DNA of 39,357 nucleotides. Origin: Desulfuromonadales bacterium (GTDB lineage Bacteria; Desulfobacterota; Desulfuromonadia; Desulfuromonadales; Geopsychrobacteraceae). The notes under the pieces were generated by a model that made no database searches, was not told where the DNA came from, and worked only from the letters and a program-made list of their open reading frames with translations. Positions 1 through 8,187 of this stretch are shown in pieces (positions within the stretch are counted from its first letter, which is position 1; every line of letters starts with the position of its first letter). The stretch spans positions 1-39,357 of the forward strand of contig JAFGEL010000112.1 of NCBI GenBank assembly GCA_016931615.1. Reading direction: 5' to 3'. A program made the translations under genes and the position numbers.

Positions 1-77
1 AAGATTATGAAACTTTGCACCGTGACGACCAGTTAGAATTTTTCTGATACCCCGCTGCTTGCGGCGGGGTAGTTCAT
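1..77 (+). repeat. Terminal inverted repeat, left copy (IS/REP-like element end)
   Basis: This 77-bp sequence matches 39274-39350 in inverted orientation without a mismatch. It holds a strong hairpin at 48-71 (nine-pair GC-rich stem including one T-G wobble, loop TT, two more A-T pairs at the base), with no T-run after it on the plus strand. Identity stops exactly after TTCAT at position 77. The first 47 bases can be read as the end of a protein (codons from position 3, stop TGA at 45-47), so this may be the 3' end of a transposase gene plus the element end. A subterminal hairpin and a short conserved terminal motif fit IS200/IS605 or REP/RAYT elements, but the family is not proven. Confidence 0.75.
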
Positions 78-96
78 CAGCCGTTGGTAGCTATTT

Positions 97-999
97 ATGG
101 ATTATTTTCTTGAACTCTTCTTTGGTGGGCTCACCCGGGGAAGTATTTATGCGCTGATCGCGCTGGGATATACCATGGTCTATGGGATTATCCAGCTGAT
201 CAATTTTGCCCATGGTGAAATTTATATGATCGGTGCCTTTGTGGCCCTGATTGTCGCAGGAATTTGTACGATCTACGGGATGAGTGGTATTTCGATCCTG
301 ATTCTGGCAGGTATCGTCGCAGTTATCTACGCCTGTGCTTATGGTTACACCCTTGAAAAGGTTGCCTATCGGCCATTACGCGGGGCACCGCGCCTTTCAC
401 CGTTGATCAGTGCGATCGGAATGTCGATCTTTCTGCAGAACTATGTCCTTCTGGTTCAGACTCCCGACTTTCTCCCTTTTCCACGACTGATTCCTGATTT
501 TGCTTTTATGGAGCCGGTTGCGCATATTATCGGTTCTCCGGAATTGGTTATTCTGGTCACGACCCTGGTGACGATGATTCTGTTGACTCTGTTGATTAAA
601 AAAACCCGGGTCGGCAAAGCGATGCGGGCAACGCAGCAGGATATGAGCATGGCACGGCTGGTTGGGGTCAACGTTGATCGGATCATTTCCCTGACTTTTA
701 TCATCGGGTCCGCCCTGGCTGCTATTGGCGGTGTCCTGGTGGCTTCTTATATCGGTCAGGTGAATTTTTATATCGGTTTTCTTGCCGGGGTGAAAGCTTT
801 TACCGCAGCTGTTCTCGGTGGTATCGGATCCATCGCGGGTGCCGTACTGGGGGGACTGGTTCTCGGCTGGGCGGAGAGTTTTGCTGCCGGTTATATCTCC
901 AGTGATTACGAAGATGTTTTCACCTTTGGCCTGCTGGTTTTGATCCTGATTCTGCGTCCTGCCGGGATTCTCGGCAAGGCCCGTAAACAGAAAGTTTAG
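97..999 (+). CDS. livH: Branched-chain amino acid ABC transporter permease LivH
   Basis: This is the first of two membrane subunits of a high-affinity leucine/isoleucine/valine importer of the inner membrane. The 300 residues are almost entirely hydrophobic helices. The N-terminal run around residues 11-45 (GSIYALIALGYTMVYGI, then INFAHGE) is the LivH family signature, and the length is normal. The start is ATG 97, but no good Shine-Dalgarno sequence precedes it. Only 19 bp separate it from the terminal repeat, so the usual upstream binding-protein gene (livJ/livK) and the native promoter are not here. livM follows 10 bp later and the order livHMGF is standard. The actual substrate could be another amino acid or amide, since this family is broad. 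Confidence 0.93.
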   Translation: MDYFLELFFGGLTRGSIYALIALGYTMVYGIIQLINFAHGEIYMIGAFVALIVAGICTIYGMSGISILILAGIVAVIYACAYGYTLEKVAYRPLRGAPRLSPLISAIGMSIFLQNYVLLVQTPDFLPFPRLIPDFAFMEPVAHIIGSPELVILVTTLVTMILLTLLIKKTRVGKAMRATQQDMSMARLVGVNVDRIISLTFIIGSALAAIGGVLVASYIGQVNFYIGFLAGVKAFTAAVLGGIGSIAGAVLGGLVLGWAESFAAGYISSDYEDVFTFGLLVLILILRPAGILGKARKQKV

Positions 1000-1009
1000 G
1001 AGGGAGATG

Positions 1010-2227
1010 ATGTTGCAGAATTTCAAACAATCCCTTCTGGCTTCAGTCTGGTTCGTATTTCTGACCTTCCCCCTGATGGCTGTTCGGGTTAACACCACGG
1101 ATCAGATTGTTACCTGGCGCCTGATGAACCTCGTCTGGGTCGCTATCGGCAGCTTTGTCCTTTCATATGTCTGGCGTTTTATGCTGGAACGGCAAAAGAC
1201 CCGGAAAAAGGTTGACGAGGAAGGTGGCGACACGCGCAGTAAATTGCAGATCCTGCTCGAAGACATGTCATTCCGCTATAAGGCAATGGGTGTTCTGCTT
1301 GTTTTGGCGCTGGTTTTTCCTCTGGTTTTTGATACGTACCAGAGCAATATCATGATTTCGGCGTTGATTTATGTTGTTCTTGGCCTTGGGCTGAACATCA
1401 GTGTCGGTCTGGCGGGGTTGCTGGATCTCGGCTACGTGGCATTTTTTGGGGTCGGTGCTTACACCTTCGCTTTGCTGAATCATCATTTTGATCTTGGTTT
1501 CTGGATGACGTTACCGATTGGCGGCATTATCGGCTGTCTGTTCGGTGTTGTTCTGGGTTTCCCGATTCTCCGTTTGCGCGGCGACTATCTGGCCATTGTT
1601 ACTTTGGGCTTTGGAATGATCTTTAAAGTGGTCATGGAAAACTGGGACAGTCTGTCATTCGGTCCCAGCGGGATTGCCAATATCGATAAGCCGGGCCTCT
1701 TCGGCATGGATATGAATCTGGCCGGTTCGACGATTTATATCTACTACATTATGATTGCACTTGTGATTTTTACGATTCTGATCACCAATCGCCTGAAAAA
1801 CAGTCGTATCGGCAGGGCATGGATTGCCCTGAGGGAAGACGAAATTGCCTGTGTCGCGATGGGAATAGACATGGCGCGGACAAAGTTGTCCGCCTATGCC
1901 CTGGGCGCTTTCTGGGCCGGCATGGTTGGGGTTCTGTTCGCGTCCAAAACAACTTTCATCAACCCGGCCAGTTTTACCTTCATGGAGTCTGCAATCATAC
2001 TGTCGATTGTGGTTCTCGGTGGGATGGGGTCGATCCTCGGTGTTATCCTCGGAGCCTTTATCCTGATCCTCTTGCCGGAATATCTGCGGGCTTTTTCAGA
2101 GTATCGGATGCTTGCATTCGGAGCCGCAATGGTGATCATGATGATTTTCCGTCCTCAGGGGATTATCAGTGGGTTGAGGCAGAAATACGAATATAAAGGC
2201 ACGAAGGATCTAACCAACAATGGCTGA
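1010..2227 (+). CDS. livM: Branched-chain amino acid ABC transporter permease LivM
   Basis: This is the second membrane subunit of the importer and would pair with LivH. It has about 405 residues, on the long side for the family because of an extra N-terminal part with two hydrophobic segments before the conserved core. The core begins near residue 120 with the LivM signature GLNISVGLAGLLDLGYVAFFG. ATG occurs twice (1007 and 1010). The second is preferred because AGGAGG at 998-1003 then sits 6 bases upstream instead of 3. The 3' end overlaps livG by 8 bp, which suggests translational coupling. Confidence 0.92.
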   Translation: MLQNFKQSLLASVWFVFLTFPLMAVRVNTTDQIVTWRLMNLVWVAIGSFVLSYVWRFMLERQKTRKKVDEEGGDTRSKLQILLEDMSFRYKAMGVLLVLALVFPLVFDTYQSNIMISALIYVVLGLGLNISVGLAGLLDLGYVAFFGVGAYTFALLNHHFDLGFWMTLPIGGIIGCLFGVVLGFPILRLRGDYLAIVTLGFGMIFKVVMENWDSLSFGPSGIANIDKPGLFGMDMNLAGSTIYIYYIMIALVIFTILITNRLKNSRIGRAWIALREDEIACVAMGIDMARTKLSAYALGAFWAGMVGVLFASKTTFINPASFTFMESAIILSIVVLGGMGSILGVILGAFILILLPEYLRAFSEYRMLAFGAAMVIMMIFRPQGIISGLRQKYEYKGTKDLTNNG

Positions 2228-3020
2228 AAAAAAACACAAACTGCTTGAGGTTAAAGGCCTCACCATGGATTTTGGTGGATTGCGGGCGGTCGACAGCGTC
2301 ACCCTTGAAGTCCATGAGGGAGAAATTGCCGCTCTGATTGGACCGAACGGAGCCGGGAAAACGACTTTTTTCAACTGTGTTACGGGGATCTATAATCCCA
2401 CCAAGGGGGATATCCTGCTCCATCCGAAAGGTCTGGAAACCCGTCGGTTAAATGGTCTCAAACCGAATAAAGTCACTGAAATGGGCTTGGCCCGGACCTT
2501 TCAGAATATTCGTCTCTTCTCAGATATGACAGTTCTTGAAAATGTCATGATTGGTCGTCACTGTCGGACAAAATCGGGAATATTCAGATCCATTGTGCGC
2601 GGTAAGAGCGTTCGTGAAGAGGAACAGTTTATCGTTGAGTCAAGTTATCAACTGCTGGAAAAGGTGGGCTTGCAGGATTTTGCCAACGAATTTTCCAAGA
2701 ATCTGCCTTACGGAGCTCAGAGGCGTCTGGAAATTGCCCGAGCGATGGCAACGGAACCTTTTCTGTTGCTGCTCGATGAGCCTGCCGCTGGCATGAACCC
2801 TCAGGAAACATCAGATCTGGATCAATTGATCTGTAAAATCAGTGAAGAAGAAGAGATTGCCATCCTGTTGATCGAGCACGATATGAAGCTGGTCATGAAT
2901 ATCTCCAACCCGATTTACGTTATGGAATACGGCAAGAAAATCGCCGAGGGAAGCCCCCAGGAAATCAAGGACAACCCCAAAGTCATAGAAGCCTACCTGG
3001 GAGAAGAGACCGATGCTTAA
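2220..3020 (+). CDS. livG: Branched-chain amino acid ABC transporter ATPase LivG
   Basis: This is one of the two cytoplasmic ATPases that power the importer. Its 266 residues contain the Walker A motif GPNGAGKTT, a Q-loop around TFQNIRLF, the degenerate family-type signature LPYGAQRRLEIARA, Walker B LLLLDEPAAG with the LivG-specific GMNP after it, and a switch histidine in LLIEHDM. The length is normal and the C-terminal EAYLGEE is typical of LivG. It overlaps livM by 8 bp and livF by 8 bp. Confidence 0.95.
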   Translation: MAEKKHKLLEVKGLTMDFGGLRAVDSVTLEVHEGEIAALIGPNGAGKTTFFNCVTGIYNPTKGDILLHPKGLETRRLNGLKPNKVTEMGLARTFQNIRLFSDMTVLENVMIGRHCRTKSGIFRSIVRGKSVREEEQFIVESSYQLLEKVGLQDFANEFSKNLPYGAQRRLEIARAMATEPFLLLLDEPAAGMNPQETSDLDQLICKISEEEEIAILLIEHDMKLVMNISNPIYVMEYGKKIAEGSPQEIKDNPKVIEAYLGEETDA

Positions 3021-3720
3021 AATTCAGAACATTCAGACCTATTACGGCAATATTCAGGCTTTGAAGGATGTTTCTATCGAGATTAAAGAGGGTGAGATTG
3101 TTGCGTTGATCGGCGCCAATGGGGCCGGGAAAACCACCACCCTGATGTCGATCTGCGGGATCACGCCGCCCCGGTCGGGTCAGATTCTTCTCGATGGCGA
3201 TCCGATCCATGGCATCAGTGCTGAAAAAATTGTTCAAAAGGGGATTGTCCAGGTTCCCGAGGGACGGCGGATTTTTCCTGATCTGACGGTCCAGGAAAAC
3301 CTCGAAATGGGGGCCTTTCTGCGCAAAAATAAGCGCTTGATTCAGCAGGATATGAACTACGTGATGAATCTCTTCCCGATTCTCGAAAAAAGGCGCAACC
3401 AGCTGGGCGGTACCTTGTCGGGTGGTGAACAGCAGATGCTGGCGATTTCCCGGGCGCTGATGGCGCGCCCCCGTGTCCTGCTGCTCGATGAACCATCTCT
3501 CGGGCTGGCTCCTCTGATCATCAAGCAGATATTTGAAATTATTCGGCAGATCAACAAGGAAAGTAATACGACGATCTTTCTTGTCGAGCAGAACGCCAAC
3601 CAGGCTTTAAAGTTGGCTGACCGGGGATACGTCATGGAAAACGGCCGTATCACTCTGGTCGATTCTGCGGATAATCTGTTGTCCAATGATGATGTTCGTA
3701 AAGCTTACCTGGGAATGTGA
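3013..3720 (+). CDS. livF: Branched-chain amino acid ABC transporter ATPase LivF
   Basis: This is the second ATPase of the importer and would form a heterodimer with LivG. Its 235 residues are the family norm. Visible motifs are Walker A GANGAGKTTT, signature LSGGEQQMLAISRA, Walker B VLLLDEPSLGLAP (the SLGLAP extension marks LivF), and the final KAYLGM. It overlaps livG by 8 bp, is the last gene of the operon, and is followed after 17 bp by a strong intrinsic terminator. Confidence 0.95.
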   Translation: MLKIQNIQTYYGNIQALKDVSIEIKEGEIVALIGANGAGKTTTLMSICGITPPRSGQILLDGDPIHGISAEKIVQKGIVQVPEGRRIFPDLTVQENLEMGAFLRKNKRLIQQDMNYVMNLFPILEKRRNQLGGTLSGGEQQMLAISRALMARPRVLLLDEPSLGLAPLIIKQIFEIIRQINKESNTTIFLVEQNANQALKLADRGYVMENGRITLVDSADNLLSNDDVRKAYLGM

Positions 3721-3737
3721 TTGAATTGAATAACAGC

Positions 3738-3769
3738 AAAAAGGGCGTCCTGCAGGGCGCCCTTTTTTT
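3738..3769 (+). terminator. Intrinsic terminator of the liv operon
   Basis: A GC-rich eight-pair stem (3743-3750 with 3755-3762, one T-G wobble, loop TGCA) is flanked by an A-run and followed by seven T residues at 3763-3769. It lies just after the livF stop and is a textbook rho-independent terminator. The flanking A-run could let it work weakly on the other strand too. Confidence 0.92.
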
Positions 3770-3892
3770 GTATGAGTTGGACGCTCAAATTGTTTCTTTT
3801 TGCCGGTCCTGAAACAACGGATTAATTTTTACCCACCCCAGTTGATTTGTAGTACTATCTTAGCTCTTCAGAATACAGAGCGGTCGATTTAA

Positions 3893-5218
3893 ATGTTAAA
3901 ACTTTTTTCTACAGTGACGAAAAAAGTCATCGTCGGTTATCTGGTCGTCGTGATCTTCAGCCTCTCGGCTGTCGGTTTCGCCTTGACACGTCTTCATCGG
4001 CAGACCCTTGAAACGCAACGTCTGGTCAATGTCGATTTTCGTTCGTTCGAACTGGTCCGCGATCTTCAGCAGAATCTCCTGGCCCAGGAAAATATTGAAA
4101 AACAACTCTTGATTTTGCGTGACCCCGCTTTGAGTGAGCTGCGTATGAGCCGTAATGGAGAATTTACGCGGTTTGCTTTGACGCTGAATTATCTCGCTGA
4201 TTCTGAGACGATGAAAAGCCTGATCAAGCTTGTGGAGACCTATCGCCAGGCCGACAGCCAGTTGTCAGAAGCACTTTTTTTTGAAGATTGGGCTAAGGCG
4301 CAGAAGATATCCAATGAAGTGACCGTTCCGTTACGCATTCAGTTGTTGAATTATCTTGCCGAGCTTCGCCAGCAGCAACAGCAGACCATCAATGCTGATC
4401 TTGAGGAATTGTCGCAGAACACCGGCCGTGCTTTTCAGATGACGGCCCTGTTGGCGTTGATCGGCATCTGCCTCTCGGCCCCGGTTTCGGTTACGGTTAT
4501 TCTGAGTATTCACCGTTCGGTCAGGGCATTGAAAAAAGCAACCCAGAAGATTTCGGCAGGGCGTTTTGAACATCAGCCGGAATTGAGCGGTGAAGATGAA
4601 TTTGCCCAGCTGGCCAGGGATTTTTCCCGCATGGGTGAAAAACTGCGTGAGCTTGAACAACTGAGACTGGATGCCAACCCTCTGACCCAGCTGCCGGGAA
4701 ACCTGGCGATAGATCGCGAAATCGATACCCGCATCAGCCAGGGGCGCCCCTTTTCGCATCTTTATATCGATCTCGATAATTTCAAGGTGTACAGCGACCG
4801 TTACGGCTACAATGCCGGCAGCGATGTTCTGGCCAAGGTTGGAGAGATGATTCAGAACGTCGTCGCCCAGTACGGGGCTGTAGACGATCTGGTTGGTCAC
4901 ATCGGTGGCGATGATTACGTTGTGCTGAGCAGTCTGGAGTCAGGGGAAATGCTGGCACAGAAAATTATTGAGGCTTTTGAAAAGATCGTCCCTTCATTCT
5001 ACAGTGAAGAAGATCGCCGCAAAGGCTCGTTTGTCGGAGAAGATCGTTATGGTATCCGCCGAACCTTTCCTCTGATGACCATATCGATCGCAGTCATTCC
5101 ATCTGATCATTATGTCTACCCTTCACGGCTGGCAATCAGCCAGGATTGTGCTCGTTTGAAGGAATACCTCAAAATCCAGGAGGGTAGTCACTACATGCTG
5201 GAGAAAAGAAAAGAATGA
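3893..5218 (+). CDS. Membrane HAMP-GGDEF-like sensor with degenerate active-site motif
   Basis: The 441-residue protein has a membrane helix at about 12-31, a periplasmic helical sensor region (about 32-180), a second helix at about 183-205, a HAMP linker (206-257) and a GGDEF-type domain (about 265-430). The signature is GGDDY at 338-342 instead of GG(D/E)EF, and the metal-binding stretch IDLDNF at 292-297 is kept. No RxxD inhibitory site lies five residues before the motif. Known cyclases need the Glu of GG(D/E)EF, so this is probably inactive or weak, possibly a nucleotide- or c-di-GMP-sensing pseudo-cyclase. Start ATG 3893 has only a poor ribosome-binding site. The stop overlaps the next gene. 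Confidence 0.8.
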   Translation: MLKLFSTVTKKVIVGYLVVVIFSLSAVGFALTRLHRQTLETQRLVNVDFRSFELVRDLQQNLLAQENIEKQLLILRDPALSELRMSRNGEFTRFALTLNYLADSETMKSLIKLVETYRQADSQLSEALFFEDWAKAQKISNEVTVPLRIQLLNYLAELRQQQQQTINADLEELSQNTGRAFQMTALLALIGICLSAPVSVTVILSIHRSVRALKKATQKISAGRFEHQPELSGEDEFAQLARDFSRMGEKLRELEQLRLDANPLTQLPGNLAIDREIDTRISQGRPFSHLYIDLDNFKVYSDRYGYNAGSDVLAKVGEMIQNVVAQYGAVDDLVGHIGGDDYVVLSSLESGEMLAQKIIEAFEKIVPSFYSEEDRRKGSFVGEDRYGIRRTFPLMTISIAVIPSDHYVYPSRLAISQDCARLKEYLKIQEGSHYMLEKRKE

Positions 5219-5643
5219 TGCGCCTGATTTTTCTGCTCGTCATCTGTATGTCACTCACCTCCTGCACAGCCCTGCTCCCCCGATTGCAAAAGCAGGCCGT
5301 TCCCCAGGATCAGGTAGCGTTCAGCCGGGCTTTTGATGAATTTCGGGCCAGCCATGGGATTGATCAACTCCAGCGGTTCAAACAGGATTACCCCGACAGC
5401 GATTGGGCCCAACGGGCAGAAACAATTATTCTTTATGCTCTGGAACTAGATCGCCGTAAAATCCAGCTTGAAGAGAGTCGAACGGCACAGCAGCAGCTGC
5501 AGCAGAAGCTGAATCAGGAAGAGGCGGCTCAGCATGATTTGCAGCAGCAGATTGAAGCACTGTCTTTGACAAACCAGCAGTTGACTGAGCAGATCGAGCA
5601 GTTGAAAGGGTTGCTGATCCAGCTTGAGAAAAGACCGCAATAA
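5215..5643 (+). CDS. Small lipoprotein with glutamine-rich coiled coil
   Basis: The 142-residue protein has a lipoprotein signal peptide: basic Arg3, a hydrophobic stretch, and lipobox LTSC with the lipid-accepting Cys17. The mature part has a helical repeat-like segment (about 35-75, YPDSDWAQRAETI) and then a Gln/Glu-rich coiled coil to the end (about 80-140). It starts at ATG 5215 or 5218, overlapping the stop of the GGDEF-like gene, so the two are probably translated together. It could be an envelope partner of that membrane sensor. No named family is recognised. Confidence 0.75.
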   Translation: MMRLIFLLVICMSLTSCTALLPRLQKQAVPQDQVAFSRAFDEFRASHGIDQLQRFKQDYPDSDWAQRAETIILYALELDRRKIQLEESRTAQQQLQQKLNQEEAAQHDLQQQIEALSLTNQQLTEQIEQLKGLLIQLEKRPQ

Positions 5644-5672
5644 GTCTTTATCCCGTATATGAGGAGGTGACT

Positions 5673-5939
5673 TTGGTTATCGCGGCTCTGGTTCTGATCT
5701 GTGTTCTCGGTCTGATAAATTTTTATTTTTCCCTGCAGATTTTACGGCGCGTTGCCGAATCGAACGGCAAAATGAGTTTTTTTGAAATCCGCTGGCAGGT
5801 CCACAAAAACATGAAAACATATCGAACCCTCACTCGTAATGAAGCTGGTCACATCGGTTATGCCTACTACGGATACTGGTTAAGCCTGCTTCTGCTGTTG
5901 ATTTTCATCCTCGGTCTTTTCCTCCTGTTGACGCTGTGA
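5673..5939 (+). CDS. Small membrane protein, unknown function
   Basis: The 88 residues contain one hydrophobic helix at each end and a basic, aromatic middle (residues about 30-65, with RWQVHKNMKTYRTLTRNEAGHIGYAYYGYW). The likely start is TTG 5673, because GAGGAGGTGA at 5661-5670 is then a good ribosome-binding site with about 5 bases of spacing. The upstream in-frame GTG at 5667 lies inside that site. It follows the lipoprotein by 29 bp and its stop codon lies inside an intrinsic terminator, so it is the last gene of this three-gene unit. Function unknown. Confidence 0.65.
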   Translation: MVIAALVLICVLGLINFYFSLQILRRVAESNGKMSFFEIRWQVHKNMKTYRTLTRNEAGHIGYAYYGYWLSLLLLLIFILGLFLLLTL

Positions 5940-5960
5940 AGAAAACTCTTCACTTTTTTT
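5936..5960 (+). terminator. Intrinsic terminator overlapping a stop codon
   Basis: A perfect seven-pair stem GTGAAGA/TCTTCAC (5936-5942 with 5947-5953, loop AAAC) is followed by seven T residues at 5954-5960. The TGA stop of the preceding small membrane protein is inside the left arm. It would separate the GGDEF-like unit from the transporter gene downstream. Confidence 0.82.
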
Positions 5961-5975
5961 GTGTTCTTATCTGAT

Positions 5976-6836
5976 ATGAAAACCAGTTTGCGCGGTTTAT
6001 CCAGTCTTTATGTCGCAGTCTTTTTGCTCTCGTTGAATGGGTTATTCGCCAAACTCATCCCTTTGGATGCCACGTCGATTACCCAGCTGCGCAGCACGAT
6101 TGCCGTCGGCGGCTTTTTTATTTTTTGCCGCTATCATCAACGGCGGCTGCGATTGGAGAACTTGAAGCAAAGTTTTGGGGTATATTGCCTCGGGTTCCTT
6201 CTGGGGATCCACTGGGTGACCTTTTTCAGATCGATGCAGGTATCCACAGTTGCAGTCGGGATGCTTTCACTTTTCAGCTTTCCCGTGGTGACAATTCTTC
6301 TGGAACCTTTTTTTGCCAGAGAACGCTTGAAACTGGGAAATGTGATGGCCGGCGGGGTTGTTCTGCTGGGTATTGCAGTAATGGTCAGTCATGATCTGCA
6401 TGACCTTCAGGGTTCCGTTGCCCGGGGCGTTTTCTGGGGTGTTCTGTCGGCGCTGCTGTTTTCGCTGCGGAATCTCATCCAGAAATACCATTTCAGCCAG
6501 GTCCCCAGTGACAGACTGATGTTCCATCAGGTCCTGGCCATTGCCATGATGCTTGCGCCGTTTCTCGATACCCAGACGACGTCCACGCTGACCGGCGTCA
6601 ACTGGACAACATTGTTCCTGCTCGGCGTACTGAGTACGGCAACGGCCCATACTCTACTGACCTACAGCCTGAAAAATCTTCCCGCCAAATCCGTGGCTTT
6701 GATCGGCTGTATGCAGCCGCTGGTGGCAAGTATTCTGGCCTGGATAGTCATGAGTGAAATGCCACCGCTCAACGTTGCCGCCGGTGGGTTGATCATTTTA
6801 TCCGTCGCCATGTACGAATCCGTGCAGAAAAGATAG
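5976..6836 (+). CDS. EamA/DMT-family membrane transporter
   Basis: This is a drug/metabolite-transporter superfamily permease of the inner membrane, probably an exporter of small metabolites. Its 286 residues carry about ten hydrophobic helices in two homologous EamA halves. The first half has LNGLFAKLIPLDATSITQLR and the second ends with the conserved MQPLVASILAW and a family-type GGLIIL. Neither the GTG at 5961 nor the ATG at 5976 has a recognisable Shine-Dalgarno sequence. ATG 5976 is chosen because the GTG directly abuts the T-run of the terminator. The substrate cannot be told from sequence. Confidence 0.85.
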   Translation: MKTSLRGLSSLYVAVFLLSLNGLFAKLIPLDATSITQLRSTIAVGGFFIFCRYHQRRLRLENLKQSFGVYCLGFLLGIHWVTFFRSMQVSTVAVGMLSLFSFPVVTILLEPFFARERLKLGNVMAGGVVLLGIAVMVSHDLHDLQGSVARGVFWGVLSALLFSLRNLIQKYHFSQVPSDRLMFHQVLAIAMMLAPFLDTQTTSTLTGVNWTTLFLLGVLSTATAHTLLTYSLKNLPAKSVALIGCMQPLVASILAWIVMSEMPPLNVAAGGLIILSVAMYESVQKR

Positions 6837-6847
6837 CTCTTTCAAAC

Positions 6848-7912
6848 TCAGATTTTTGCTCGTTCATATTGTGAGGGCCAGCGAATGTCGGCACCAAGTT
6901 GACGAGCGGCCTGCATTGGCCAATACGGGTTGCGCAACAGTTCGCGTCCCAGCAGAACGGCATCGGCACGCCCGGCAGAAATGATCTGCTCAGCCTGCTC
7001 GGGTTCGGTGATCAGGCCGACAGCCGCTGTTTTGATGCCGGTTGCCTGTCTGATACTTTCAGCAAAGGGAACCTGGAAACCTGGTCCTGCAGGGATTATG
7101 GCATCCGCAACCAGTCCGCCACTGGAGCAATCGATGAGATCAATGCCCTGGCTGGACAATTTTTCCGAGAAAATGATGGCTTGATCAAGATCCCAACCCC
7201 CTTCGACCCAGTCTGTCGCTGAAATTCGCACAAAAACCGGCAGCTTTTCCGGCCAGATCTTTCTCACGGCTTGAGCTATCCGCAGAGGAAATCTCATGCG
7301 GTTGTCTAAAGTCCCTCCGTACTCGTCCGAGCGCTGGTTACTCAAAGGTGAGAGAAACTGATGTAGTAGATAGCCGTGCGCCGCATGAACTTCGGCGATT
7401 TGAAATCCGGCCTTGAGAGCTCTTATCGCGGCTTGGGAGAAGTCTTCTTCGATCCTTTCGAGGTCAGCCCGGGTGAGCTCCTGGGGGACAGGGTGGGTGG
7501 TGGCGAAAGGGATGGAACTGGGGGCGCAGGGCTCCCAGCCCCGTTCGGACCGTTCCAATGGCTTGCCGCCTCGCCACGGGGCATCAACTGACGCTTTCCG
7601 CCCGGCATGGGCGAGTTGGACGCCCGCGATACATCCCCGGTCTTTGATAAAACGGACAAGCTCGCTGAACGGTTTGACCTGCTCATCAGCCCAGAGACCA
7701 AGATCATCCGGACTGATTCTTCCCCGTGGGCTGACGGCCGTGGCTTCGCTGAGAATCAACCCTGCCCCTCCCACGGCCCGGGTTCCCAGGTGGATCAGGT
7801 GCCAGTTGTTAGGGGTGCCATCAGGGCTTGAATACTGGCACATCGGGGACAGGAATATTCTGTTGGGAATCGTCAGATCACGCAATTTAAGAGGTGAAAA
7901 CAGCTGGCTCAT
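6848..7912 (-). CDS. NADH:flavin oxidoreductase, old yellow enzyme family (YqjM/NamA type)
   Basis: This is an FMN-dependent ene-reductase using NAD(P)H to reduce activated C=C bonds. The 354-residue TIM barrel has all the marks of the thermophilic-like (YqjM) class: PMCQYS at 23-28 with the flavin-tuning Cys25 and Tyr27, HLGTRAVGGAGLI, QLAHAGRKA, the substrate-binding histidines in EVHAAHGYLLHQFLSP, the SDEYGG loop, and RPLLG-like phosphate binding near the end (DAVLLGRELLRNPYWP). It converges with the EamA gene with 11 bp between the stops and is divergent from hsp20. The physiological substrate is unknown. Confidence 0.92.
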   Translation of the reverse strand: MSQLFSPLKLRDLTIPNRIFLSPMCQYSSPDGTPNNWHLIHLGTRAVGGAGLILSEATAVSPRGRISPDDLGLWADEQVKPFSELVRFIKDRGCIAGVQLAHAGRKASVDAPWRGGKPLERSERGWEPCAPSSIPFATTHPVPQELTRADLERIEEDFSQAAIRALKAGFQIAEVHAAHGYLLHQFLSPLSNQRSDEYGGTLDNRMRFPLRIAQAVRKIWPEKLPVFVRISATDWVEGGWDLDQAIIFSEKLSSQGIDLIDCSSGGLVADAIIPAGPGFQVPFAESIRQATGIKTAAVGLITEPEQAEQIISAGRADAVLLGRELLRNPYWPMQAARQLGADIRWPSQYERAKI

Positions 7913-8026
7913 AGGTTTCTCCGTTTCATATTAGGGCTGAATCAATTATCGACGCAAATTGCTCCCTGCCGCAACTGCTTTTCTTGCTGCCCGCCGATAT
8001 GGGATGGGACACTTTGTTGTTACTGC

Positions 8027-8054
8027 TTGATAAGCTTCCTCGCAGTGATAAAAT
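8027..8054 (+). promoter_or_regulatory. Candidate sigma-70 promoter for hsp20
   Basis: TTGATA (8027-8032) and TAAAAT (8049-8054) are each one base from consensus, with a 16-bp spacer. They would give a 5' leader of about 125 nt before the Hsp20 start. I found no convincing heat-shock sigma-32 site and no CIRCE element here. Confidence 0.4.
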
Positions 8055-8187
8055 TGAAACAGATATAAAGATATGTTGATTGAATTTGTATATATGGAAG
8101 GCTGTGTTTTTAGTTATCTGTCGGACTGAAAACGGGCGGCCCGTCAGATACTCGGACGCATGACCCGTAGTCGAGAGGAGGAAAGCT

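Noticed and set aside
48..71. The left hairpin as an intrinsic terminator
   Set aside because: No T-run follows the stem on either strand, and the same hairpin lies inside the kinase gene end at the right. It fits an element end better.
397..1098. A 233-codon open frame on the minus strand across livH
   Set aside because: It is the antisense shadow of a clear LivH gene, and its composition is not that of a real protein.
8100..8187. RNA thermometer before hsp20
   Set aside because: I could not find a stem that covers the AGGAGG site within the predicted transcript; the only complementary segment lies upstream of the likely start of transcription.
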